Positions 1-5,042 are shown, numbered from the stretch's first letter. The stretch is 6,761 nt of DNA from Planctomycetota bacterium (GCA_025355035.1 JANXLS010000015.1:1-6761), one strand, 5' to 3'. Notes: a model not told the origin generated them from the letters alone. A program made the numbers and translations.

Positions 1-302
1 CCACCGGCAATCTGGTCTATAAAAAAGTCCTGCCATTAAAGCCGCGCACACAGTATTGGAATTGGGCCGGCGCTTCCACCAGTCCGACTCTGGCCGGCAT
101 GAATATTTATCTGATGGACAACCAGGGAACGACGCTCGTGATCGCCCCGGGAAAAGAGTTCAAGGAAATTGCGCGCAACGTCATCGAAGAATCCAAAGAT
201 GGCAAAAGCCAGGTCCAGAATCTCGCCACTCCGATCTTTGAAGGTGCCCGAATGTATTACCGCACATCCGGCTACCTGTATTGCATCGGCGAGAAAAAGT
301 AA
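1..302 (+). CDS. PQQ-like beta-propeller repeat protein, C-terminal fragment
   Basis: This is the 3' end of a gene that begins before the window; the first complete codon is at position 3 and the TAA stop is at 300-302, giving 99 visible residues. The reading frame is open from the window edge. The fragment shows the strand-rich pattern of PQQ/WD40-like beta-propeller blades: a segment ending SPTLAGMNIYLMDNQGTTLV, then a closing segment TPIFEGARMYYRTSGYLYCI. A 'TPIF(E/D)G.RMY.R....LYCIG' ending is typical of the PQQ-binding-like beta-propeller proteins (BamB-like fold) that are abundant in Planctomycetota and Verrucomicrobiota. In such proteins the propeller usually serves as an exported scaffold or enzyme domain; no catalytic residues can be assigned from the fragment. 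It converges with the minus-strand cytochrome gene. Family assignment is fairly secure; the precise function is unknown. Confidence 0.72.
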   Translation, partial: TGNLVYKKVLPLKPRTQYWNWAGASTSPTLAGMNIYLMDNQGTTLVIAPGKEFKEIARNVIEESKDGKSQVQNLATPIFEGARMYYRTSGYLYCIGEKK

Positions 303-312
303 TTCACCCGAA

Positions 313-350
313 ATAAAAAAAGTGCCGAATCGCCCTCAGCACTCGGCACT
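313..350 (-). terminator. Rho-independent terminator of the cytochrome gene
   Basis: An 8-bp perfect stem, AGTGCCGA (321-328) with TCGGCACT (343-350), encloses a 14-nt loop. Read on the minus strand it is followed by a T-rich run (positions 320 down to about 311), which is the intrinsic-terminator pattern. It begins at the last base of the cytochrome stop codon. On the plus strand the downstream bases are only moderately T-rich, so termination of the convergent beta-propeller gene here is possible but weaker. Confidence 0.75.
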
Positions 351-733
351 TACTTAGCTTTCTTCGGCTTGAAGATTTCGTGGCAGGCTTTGCAGTTGAT
401 CGCGGCCTTAAACGACGCGGTGGCTTCGGGCTTCTTTTCGATCAGGCCCTTGGTCGAATCGACCAGCGCAGCCGTCATCTTCTTCCAAACTTCCGCATCG
501 CCCTGCTTAGGCTTTTCAGCGGCCATCGCTTCGTACGCTGCGAGGAATTCCTTGAGCTTTGCATCATCGGCCTTGCCTGCGATCACGGCCTGCACGGGGG
601 CATCCTTGCCTTTGTGCATCTTTTCCATGACGTCCTTGGTGGTCATCTTGTCGTCGGCGAGAGTACGAATGGCCGGCGCCGCAAGAATTCCCACAACGGC
701 GACAAGCACAGCAATAACTGAAAGTCGAGACAT
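350..733 (-). CDS. Exported small c-type cytochrome (C-terminal CXXCH)
   Basis: The 127-residue product has a typical Sec signal peptide: MSRLS, then a hydrophobic core at about residues 5-20, with likely cleavage after TLA at about residue 26. The mature chain is Lys/Ala-rich and apparently all-helical. It carries a single haem-attachment motif, C114-K-A-C117-H118, ten residues from the C-terminus. A C-terminal CXXCH in a short helical protein is the layout of class II cytochromes (c' type), which form four-helix bundles; mono-haem electron transfer in the periplasm is the likely role. Similar small 'cytochrome c' proteins are frequent in Planctomycetota. The start is supported by AAGGAA (742-747) 8 nt upstream. 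A promoter-like site at 786-813 and a terminator at 313-350 suggest a single-gene transcript separate from pyrH. The distal haem ligand and the redox partner cannot be told from the sequence. Confidence 0.82.
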   Translation of the reverse strand: MSRLSVIAVLVAVVGILAAPAIRTLADDKMTTKDVMEKMHKGKDAPVQAVIAGKADDAKLKEFLAAYEAMAAEKPKQGDAEVWKKMTAALVDSTKGLIEKKPEATASFKAAINCKACHEIFKPKKAK

Positions 734-785
734 CGATTTCGTTCCTTTTTTACGGGTTGTTTACGAACAAAGGTCAAGGCGCTTC

Positions 786-813
786 AAAATAATCCAGTCG
801 GGAATCAAGTCAA
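786..813 (-). promoter_or_regulatory. Sigma-70-like promoter for the cytochrome gene
   Basis: On the minus strand, TTGACT (808-813) is a 5/6 match to the -35 consensus. A 16-bp spacer separates it from TATTTT (786-791), a 4/6 match to the -10 consensus. It lies in the 94-bp gap between the pyrH stop and the cytochrome start, where a promoter would be expected. The prediction rests on consensus matching alone. Confidence 0.45.
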
Positions 814-827
814 TACAGCAAATCGCT

Positions 828-1544
828 TTATTCCGCGCCCGAAACGATCGTACCAATGTTCTCTTTCATGACCGCTCTGCGAATGTTGCCGGGTTCCTTC
901 AGACTGAAGACGAGGATCGGGAGGTTGTTGTCCATGCACAGCGAAATCGCAGTCGTGTCCATCACGTTCAAGCGATCCTGCAGAACCTTCATATACGAGA
1001 GCTTATCGTACTTGATCGCGTTCGGGTTCTTCTGCGGATCAGAATCGAAGACCCCCGACACCTTCGTCGCTTTCAACAGCACTTCGGCCTTCAATTCCAT
1101 CGCCCGCAACGCAGCCGTCGTGTCGGTCGTGAAGTACGGATTCCCCGTTCCACCCGCGAGGATGACGATGCGCTTGAGTTCCAGATGCCGCAGTGCCTTG
1201 CGGCGGATATACGGTTCGCAGACTTCTTCCGCTTTGATCGCTGACATCACGCGCGTCTCCGCGCCCATGCTTTCGAGCGCATCCTGCAACGCCAGCGCAT
1301 TGATCACCGTCGCAAGCATGCCCATGTAATCGGCCGTGGCACGGTGCAGCAATCCGCTCTGCTGAGCCGCCTTTTCACCGCGCATAATGTTCCCGCCGCC
1401 AATGACGACCGCCGTTTCGACGCCCATCTTGGTGACCTCGATCACCTGCTCGCAGATGCTGGCCAGCGCTGCCGTATCCAAGCCCTTGCCCGCTTCGCCG
1501 CCCAACATTTCGCCGGAGAGCTTGAGGATGATGCGTTTGTACAT
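828..1544 (-). CDS. pyrH: UMP kinase
   Basis: UMP kinase phosphorylates UMP to UDP with ATP in the cytoplasm, an essential step of pyrimidine nucleotide synthesis, and acts as a hexamer in bacteria. The 238-residue product matches the bacterial PyrH (amino-acid kinase fold) along its full length. It shows the N-terminal LKLSGE phosphate-binding segment (7-12), VIGGGNIMRG (47-56), the nucleotide-contact region DYMGMLATVINALALQDAL (72-90), AGGTGNPYFTTDTTAALRA (130-148) and LLKATKVSGVFDSDP (156-170). Usual family length is about 235-245. The start at 1544 is chosen because MYKRIILKLSGE is the canonical N-terminus and TAGGAG (1550-1555) lies 5 nt upstream. An in-frame ATG ten codons earlier would translate repeat sequence and bypass that site. 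The gene follows tsf after 89 nt that hold a long inverted repeat. frr, often the next gene, is not present. Confidence 0.97.
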   Translation of the reverse strand: MYKRIILKLSGEMLGGEAGKGLDTAALASICEQVIEVTKMGVETAVVIGGGNIMRGEKAAQQSGLLHRATADYMGMLATVINALALQDALESMGAETRVMSAIKAEEVCEPYIRRKALRHLELKRIVILAGGTGNPYFTTDTTAALRAMELKAEVLLKATKVSGVFDSDPQKNPNAIKYDKLSYMKVLQDRLNVMDTTAISLCMDNNLPILVFSLKEPGNIRRAVMKENIGTIVSGAE

Positions 1545-1549
1545 GCGGG

Positions 1550-1555
1550 CTCCTA
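1550..1555 (-). promoter_or_regulatory. Ribosome binding site of pyrH
   Basis: TAGGAG on the minus strand, 5 nt before the ATG at 1544, decides the pyrH start. It directly abuts a T6 run (1555-1560) that follows the long inverted repeat, so hairpin, T-run and ribosome binding site are stacked within a few bases of each other. Confidence 0.8.
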
Positions 1556-1561
1556 AAAAAG

Positions 1562-1625
1562 GTTCAAAGTTCAAAGTTCAAAGTTGATCGAACCAACTCG
1601 GAACTTTGAACTTTGAACTTTGAAC
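1562..1625. repeat. Perfect 24-bp inverted repeat of TTCAAAG heptamers
   Basis: The left arm (1562-1585) holds three consecutive copies of the 7-mer TTCAAAG, preceded by G and followed by TT. The right arm (1602-1625) is its exact reverse complement, with three copies of CTTTGAA. The spacer (1586-1601) is 16 nt. It lies wholly in the tsf-pyrH gap. In the minus-strand transcript it would form a 24-bp A/U-rich stem followed, after one base, by U6 (1560 down to 1555) and then the pyrH ribosome binding site. It could therefore act as an attenuator or partial terminator, as an RNase-processing site, or simply be a dispersed intergenic repeat. Stem and tract are seen directly; function is inference. 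Confidence 0.9.
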
Positions 1626-1633
1626 TGAAGTTT

Positions 1634-2500
1634 TTAGATCACGCCCACTTCAAAGCGCGTGTAGCGCTTGGCCGTTGCGCCGCTTTCCGCCAGCACCTTC
1701 GAAACCGTCTTGCTGCCGTCCTTGTAGTATTCCTGATCAGGCAACACCATCGTGCCGTAAAACTTGTTGACCTGACCCTGGACGATCTTCTCCAAAATAT
1801 TCGCCGGCTTGCCCGCGTTCTTCGGATCGGTCTTCAGCTTTTCCATCTGAATGTCCATTTCCTTCTTCAACGCTTCCTGCGGCACTTCCTCGCGCGTCAT
1901 GCAGGTCGGCTTGGCGAAGACGACATGCATCGCAATATCTTTGCCCAGCGCCGCAGCCTTTTCGCCCGTCACGCCGGTCAATTCGACTACTGCGCCCTGC
2001 TTGTTGTCGTGATGGATATAGAAACCAATGTCGCCGGTGTAGCGAACGACGCGCTTGATCCCGATGTTCTCGCCGATCTTGCCAGCCAACTCCTTCACCA
2101 CGTCCGAAACCAACATGCCGTTGATCTTCAGCGCGTTCAGGGCGTCGGCGCTGTCAATTTTGTTCGCATCAGCGAGTTCGACGAGGTCGTTCAGCAGCTT
2201 GCCGAATTCGGCGTTGCGCGCCGAGAAATCCGTGCTGGCAGTCATTTCGACGACCGTCAACGTTCGGCCATCCGCTGCGGATTTGTGGCCGAGCAGGCCT
2301 TCGGTGGCCGACTTTTCAGCCATCTTGCTGCCCTTGTCGAGGCCGTTCTTGCGCAGCCATGCTTCGGCGGAATCAACCCACGCCGCTTCACCCTTGCCCG
2401 AATCCGCGCTGGTTTCACCCAACGCTTTTTTGCAATCCATCAACCGTTGCCCGGTCTTTTCACGCAGCTTGCCGACGATTTGTGCTGTGATTTCTGCCAT
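1634..2500 (-). CDS. tsf: Translation elongation factor Ts
   Basis: EF-Ts is the guanine nucleotide exchange factor that regenerates EF-Tu-GTP during translation. The 288-residue product shows the N-terminal UBA-like domain (about 1-55) with the signature LREKTGQRLMDCKKAL (12-27). The exchange motif TDFSARN follows (90-96). The core dimerisation region has IAMHVVFAKPTCMTREEVP (189-207). A C-terminal segment, GQVNKFYGTMVLPDQEYYK to SKTVSKVL (242-270), matches the family. Odd points: the signature reads TGQRLMD where TGAGMMD is common, and residues about 29-45 of the UBA domain appear roughly ten residues longer than usual. The start at 2500 is chosen for the canonical MAEIT N-terminus and AAGGAG (2511-2516) 10 nt upstream; a longer in-frame reading from 2635 would run through the toxin gene. 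Only 20 nt separate it from the PIN-toxin stop, so it is probably co-transcribed with the genes to its right. Confidence 0.97.
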   Translation of the reverse strand: MAEITAQIVGKLREKTGQRLMDCKKALGETSADSGKGEAAWVDSAEAWLRKNGLDKGSKMAEKSATEGLLGHKSAADGRTLTVVEMTASTDFSARNAEFGKLLNDLVELADANKIDSADALNALKINGMLVSDVVKELAGKIGENIGIKRVVRYTGDIGFYIHHDNKQGAVVELTGVTGEKAAALGKDIAMHVVFAKPTCMTREEVPQEALKKEMDIQMEKLKTDPKNAGKPANILEKIVQGQVNKFYGTMVLPDQEYYKDGSKTVSKVLAESGATAKRYTRFEVGVI

Positions 2501-2510
2501 GGTACTTTTT

Positions 2511-2516
2511 CTCCTT
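2511..2516 (-). promoter_or_regulatory. Ribosome binding site of tsf
   Basis: AAGGAG on the minus strand lies 10 nt before the tsf ATG and within the 20-nt gap after the PIN-toxin stop. It fixes the tsf start at 2500. No room remains between toxin and tsf for a separate promoter, unless one lies inside the toxin gene. Confidence 0.75.
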
Positions 2517-2520
2517 GCCC

Positions 2521-2931
2521 TTACGGTAAAACATTCACGATTCCGAATTCTCGAAAATGACCGTTGAATGCGCATGCAAATGGGATTGCATGTCTTCGAA
2601 TTAAGAGGTAACTGGAGCAGTCGGTAAACGACCACTCTTTGTCGCTGAATTTCTGGAATAACCGGTATGTCTCATCGACGTCTTCGCGGGATAACGAGCG
2701 GCGAGTCACGTTCGCCGGATTATTTATCAATTCCCATGCCGCACCGATTGCATTTACCTTCTTGCGACAGCGCAATAACGTCATCAATTCATCTATTACA
2801 AAGTCCGAGGTGACAATTTGATAGCGCGCGGATTTGATAATTTCCTTTACAGCGTTGCTTTGCTTTTCGTTCTCGAGAGTGAACATCTCAAACCACGCCG
2901 ACGTGTCGAAAAAATTGGAATTGCGGAACAT
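2521..2931 (-). CDS. PIN-domain (VapC-like) toxin, putative
   Basis: The 136-residue product has the layout of VapC-family PIN ribonucleases: FFDTSAWFEMF (7-17, first acidic residue D9), TSDFVIDELMTLLR (41-54, second acidic residue E48), SFTDCSSYLLIRR (101-113, third acidic residue D104), then AFNGHFREFG (121-130). VapC toxins cleave RNA, often tRNA or rRNA, and are held inactive by an antitoxin encoded just upstream. Here the fourth position, usually Asp in a (A/T)FD.HF motif, is Asn (N123, codon AAC), so activity may be altered. The start at 2931 begins just before the first PIN strand and lies 4 nt past the antitoxin stop; an in-frame ATG at 2976 lies inside the antitoxin gene. GC is about 45% by hand count (185 of 411), below its neighbours, which suggests a separate origin. 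It sits between rpsB and tsf. Family call is strong; toxicity is inferred. Confidence 0.85.
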   Translation of the reverse strand: MFRNSNFFDTSAWFEMFTLENEKQSNAVKEIIKSARYQIVTSDFVIDELMTLLRCRKKVNAIGAAWELINNPANVTRRSLSREDVDETYRLFQKFSDKEWSFTDCSSYLLIRRHAIPFACAFNGHFREFGIVNVLP

Positions 2932-2935
2932 TCCA

Positions 2936-3223
2936 TTACTCTCTGAAGGGTGCTTTGGGACCGTAAATGTCTTCATCTATGTCGCTCATGCGTTTCCGTT
3001 TTCCAACCGGCCCCCGAGCTTCGCGCAACGCCTCCAACTCCCTGAAGGTTTGCTCCCAGTACGCCCTTCTCTCCTCTGGTGTCGTTTCCACCCCTTCCAA
3101 CCCAAGGGTCTGTGGATGGCGCACAACAATTTCCACCGGCCCCGCTGGCAGCGGAACCGGTTCATCGCTCGTCACTGTGCCGTCGGCATTTACATGACCG
3201 CTTACATGAAAATCGGTATCCAT
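2936..3223 (-). CDS. Putative antitoxin upstream of the PIN toxin
   Basis: The 95-residue acidic/basic product lies directly upstream of the PIN toxin in the usual antitoxin position. Residues 4-38 look like a small beta domain (HVSGHVNADGTV, then PVPLPAGPVEIVVRHPQ), resembling the short N-terminal beta module of several antitoxins found with PIN toxins. Residues 49-71 are a charged helix (PEERRAYWEQTF onward). The tail holds a basic patch GKRKR (74-78) followed by SDIDEDIYGPK, which looks like a toxin-wrapping peptide. I do not recognise a named family with certainty. The start at 3223 is chosen because AAGGAG (3229-3234) lies 5 nt upstream; a start nine codons earlier lacks this support. 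GC is about 57%, like the ribosomal genes. The stop (TAA, 2936-2938) is 4 nt before the toxin ATG, which suggests translational coupling. The antitoxin role is inferred from position and layout. Confidence 0.72.
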   Translation of the reverse strand: MDTDFHVSGHVNADGTVTSDEPVPLPAGPVEIVVRHPQTLGLEGVETTPEERRAYWEQTFRELEALREARGPVGKRKRMSDIDEDIYGPKAPFRE

Positions 3224-3228
3224 AATGT

Positions 3229-3234
3229 CTCCTT
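3229..3234 (-). promoter_or_regulatory. Ribosome binding site of the putative antitoxin
   Basis: AAGGAG on the minus strand, 5 nt before the ATG at 3223, is a strong site. It selects this start over the in-frame ATG at 3250, and it implies that the antitoxin is translated independently of rpsB. Confidence 0.7.
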
Positions 3235-3271
3235 CAAAAATACCGTACACCGAAAGCGGCTTCGAGGCAAA

Positions 3272-4042
3272 CTACTTCGTCTGTCCTTCCGCGTTGATCT
3301 CGGCCTTCTTGACCAATTCCGCGTGCGCGGCCTTGCGCGCCAAATCCGGCGCGGACTTGCGCAGGCTGGCGCCTTCGAGACAACCGTCCGCCAGTTTCGA
3401 CACCACGAGATCGATCGACCGGATCGCGTCGTCGTTGGCCGGAATCGGCAGATCGATCATCGTCGGATCGGCATCGGTGTCCAACATCGCGATGACCGGA
3501 ATCGACAGGCGGCGCGCTTCCATGACCGCGTTGTGTTCAACATTCGGATCGACGACGAACAGCGCGCCCGGCAAACCTTCCATCGCCCGGATGCCGTCGA
3601 GATTGCGCTTGATCTTGCGCTTTTCGCGGTTCAACGACGACTGCATCTTCTTCGAATACGTGTTGATCGAACCGTCCGCGTCCATGCCTTCGAGCTCAAT
3701 CAGGCGCTGAACGCGCAGGCGGATCGTCGAGAGATTCGTCAATGTGCCGCCCAGCCAGCGTTCAGCCGCGTAAGGCTGCGCGCAGCGTTGAGCGTGCATC
3801 GTGATCAATTCCTTGGCTTGGCGCTTGGTGCCGATGAACAGCACCTGCTTGCCTTCGGATGTGATCTTCTTGCAGAAATGATACGCCGCGATGACGCCGC
3901 GGACGGTTTCCTTCAAATTGATGATGTGAATCTTGTTCCGCTTGCCGAGAATGTACGGCTCCATCTTCGGATTCCAGCGGGACGTGCGATGCCCGAAATG
4001 GGCACCCGTGAGCAGCAGGTCTTTTGCATTGACAATGGCCAT
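3272..4042 (-). CDS. rpsB: 30S ribosomal protein S2
   Basis: S2 is a structural protein of the small ribosomal subunit. The 256-residue product matches S2 along its length: GAHFGHRTSRWNPKMEPYI (13-31), NKIHIINL (36-43), VLFIGTKRQAKELI (67-80), RWLGGTLTN (95-103), a coiled-coil stretch with the SLNREKRKIKRNLDGI helix (136-151), LFVVDPNVEHNAVMEARRL (161-179), and IPVIAMLDTDADP with IDLPIPANDDAIRSI (181-210). Length is normal (E. coli about 240), with a short charged C-terminal tail. The start at 4042 gives the canonical N-terminus. The nearest Shine-Dalgarno-like bases (GGAAAG, ending about 12 nt upstream) are distant, so initiation may depend on leader structure. It is the first gene of the cluster, preceded by a structured leader and a promoter-like site. 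In many bacteria S2 represses its own operon through the leader; that is possible here but not shown. Confidence 0.98.
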   Translation of the reverse strand: MAIVNAKDLLLTGAHFGHRTSRWNPKMEPYILGKRNKIHIINLKETVRGVIAAYHFCKKITSEGKQVLFIGTKRQAKELITMHAQRCAQPYAAERWLGGTLTNLSTIRLRVQRLIELEGMDADGSINTYSKKMQSSLNREKRKIKRNLDGIRAMEGLPGALFVVDPNVEHNAVMEARRLSIPVIAMLDTDADPTMIDLPIPANDDAIRSIDLVVSKLADGCLEGASLRKSAPDLARKAAHAELVKKAEINAEGQTK

Positions 4043-4240
4043 CGTATTACGTGTCTTTCCGGAGCGGCGTTGTGCTCCATTTCTTTACCGAACCGCGAGC
4101 TGATTTCAGTCCGCACGAATGTGCAAACAGGCGCTGTTGAATCACAGCAGCCGTTCAAACCGCACCGCGAATGGCGGCGATCCAAGTGTATTCATGCGGC
4201 TTTCTGTTATTGGCAGCAAAACCAGCCGCAGGTTTTGAGC
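4043..4240 (-). promoter_or_regulatory. Structured rpsB leader (possible S2 autoregulatory RNA)
   Basis: If transcription starts near 4240, the rpsB transcript has a leader of about 200 nt. Read on the minus strand it contains several simple hairpins: a 7-bp stem with 7-nt loop near the 5' end (4217-4223 pairs with 4231-4237), a 5-bp stem with 6-nt loop (4133-4137 with 4144-4148), a GCAC-ATTC-GTGC tetraloop-type hairpin around 4113-4124, and a 5-bp stem just ahead of rpsB (4061-4065 with 4074-4078). No credible gene was seen in it. Leaders bound by S2 are known upstream of rpsB in several bacterial groups. I could not match this one to a known consensus, so the regulatory role is a hypothesis. 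Confidence 0.35.
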
Positions 4241-4246
4241 CGTAGC

Positions 4247-4274
4247 ACTATAAGTCCGGGACTCCCCATGTCGA
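4247..4274 (-). promoter_or_regulatory. Sigma-70-like promoter for the rpsB cluster
   Basis: On the minus strand, TCGACA (4269-4274, 5/6 match to the -35 consensus) and TATAGT (4247-4252, 5/6 match to the -10 consensus) are separated by 16 bp. Transcription would start near 4240. The spacer contains an interrupted palindrome, AGTCCgGGACT (4253-4263). A related sequence, TGGGGTCCCG against TGGGGAGTCCCG, recurs about 40 bp upstream. An operator is conceivable but unproven. Confidence 0.5.
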
Positions 4275-4499
4275 GTTCTTTTCGTCAATTTTTGTGATAC
4301 GGGACCCCAATCTCGTTCAATAATTTATACTATTGACTCACGCTTTGCTTACGCGACTCGCGAGCGAAGCGAGCCGCCGCCATGGCTCTCCTTTTTGGGA
4401 GTGGGCCGACGATGTGCTCCTGCGCGGGAAAGGGGAAGACCCTGAGACTTTACCTGTGCGCCGGCCAATAAGTGCGCGCCTGCGAGCGCTCCGCCTCTT
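4275..4499. other. Intergenic stretch upstream of the rpsB promoter
   Basis: Together with the leader and promoter this makes a 457-bp gap with no gene I can support. It contains a small hairpin, CTCGC-GAGCGAA-GCGAG, near 4357-4373, and a T5-looped CTCC/GGAG pairing near 4387-4400. A plus-strand reading of 69 codons (4333-4542) runs into the antisense of the membrane-protein gene and has no ribosome binding site or recognisable motif. No clear terminator for the membrane-protein gene was seen. Confidence 0.4.
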
Positions 4500-5042
4500 T
4501 TACTTCGTCGTCGTTTTCTTCCATCGCCGATACAGCAGATAGAAAAAGAGCGCTCCGCCCAACCCGATCGGCGGGAATTCGATGGTGATCATGATCGGTA
4601 TCGCCAGGACGACAAACGCGATCACGACTGCGGCGAGGCCCATGATCCCGAAAAAGTACGCTCCCGCCGCAACCCATAACGCTTGGTCTGTCCGCCGCGG
4701 CATGGTTTCGCCGCTGCGTGGAAACGAAAAAATACGCGCCAGAATGATACCGAGTACTTGACTGGCCACCAGAATCGCCAGCCCGACGTTCGCGCTCGTT
4801 TTTTCCCTGAAGTCAATCTTGAGCGTCTCGGCGATCAACGCCAACGTCGGCAACAGACAGACCGTTCCCACCCAAATGTCCGTGATATAGAAACTGAATT
4901 TCGTCCGGGCGACCGGTGCCAGCGCGTGCCACATGAACCGGATCGCGTACGCGTAGCACCCCAGCCAAAACGGGATGAAGAAGGCCAGCCACAGCCACCC
5001 GTGTTTGACCTCAATGAAGTAGTACGAATCGTGGATCATCAT
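4500..5042 (-). CDS. Multi-pass membrane protein of unknown function
   Basis: The 180-residue product is strongly hydrophobic. Likely transmembrane segments are at about residues 16-38, 50-71, 85-105, 121-154 (one long or two short) and 157-173. Short polar links separate them, including FREKTS (78-83) and FSFPRSGETMPRRTDQ (105-120), and the tail is basic (YRRWKKTTTK). No enzymatic motif or named family is recognised. The N-terminus MMIHDSYYFIEVKHGW is short and polar, and there is no cleavable signal peptide. The start could be 5042 or 5039 (consecutive ATG codons), and no convincing Shine-Dalgarno sequence precedes either. It lies 47 nt after the FMN reductase gene in the same direction, so the two may share a transcript. 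Composition and an unbroken reading frame of this hydrophobicity support a real gene; the role is unknown. Confidence 0.75.
   Translation of the reverse strand: MMIHDSYYFIEVKHGWLWLAFFIPFWLGCYAYAIRFMWHALAPVARTKFSFYITDIWVGTVCLLPTLALIAETLKIDFREKTSANVGLAILVASQVLGIILARIFSFPRSGETMPRRTDQALWVAAGAYFFGIMGLAAVVIAFVVLAIPIMITIEFPPIGLGGALFFYLLYRRWKKTTTK

Noticed and set aside
369..1244. Plus-strand open frame of 291 codons antisense to the cytochrome and pyrH
   Set aside because: It crosses two real minus-strand genes and the promoter-bearing gap between them, with no ribosome binding site or domain.
1562..1625. The heptamer repeat as a CRISPR array
   Set aside because: Units are only 7 bp, contiguous and mirrored, with no unique spacers and no cas genes nearby.
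1613..2560. Plus-strand open frame of 315 codons antisense to tsf
   Set aside because: It is the antisense of EF-Ts, begins inside the inverted repeat and has no protein-like motif.
2501..2635. N-terminal extension of EF-Ts by 45 codons
   Set aside because: It would overlap the 3' part of the toxin gene; the canonical MAEIT start has its own AAGGAG site.
2932..2976. N-terminal extension of the PIN toxin by 15 codons
   Set aside because: It lies in the antitoxin gene, and the PIN fold begins right after the internal Met at 2931.
4110..4170. A tRNA-like T-loop (TTCAAAC) in the rpsB leader
   Set aside because: The flanking five-base arms do not pair, and no acceptor or anticodon stem could be built around it.
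2834..4297. Plus-strand open frame of 487 codons antisense to the toxin, antitoxin and rpsB
   Set aside because: It lies opposite well-identified genes, its translation is Arg/His/Leu-rich with no domain, and long antisense frames are expected in codon-biased GC-rich genes.
4333..4542. Plus-strand 69-codon frame upstream of the rpsB region
   Set aside because: It has no ribosome binding site, runs into the antisense of the membrane-protein gene and lacks any recognisable motif.
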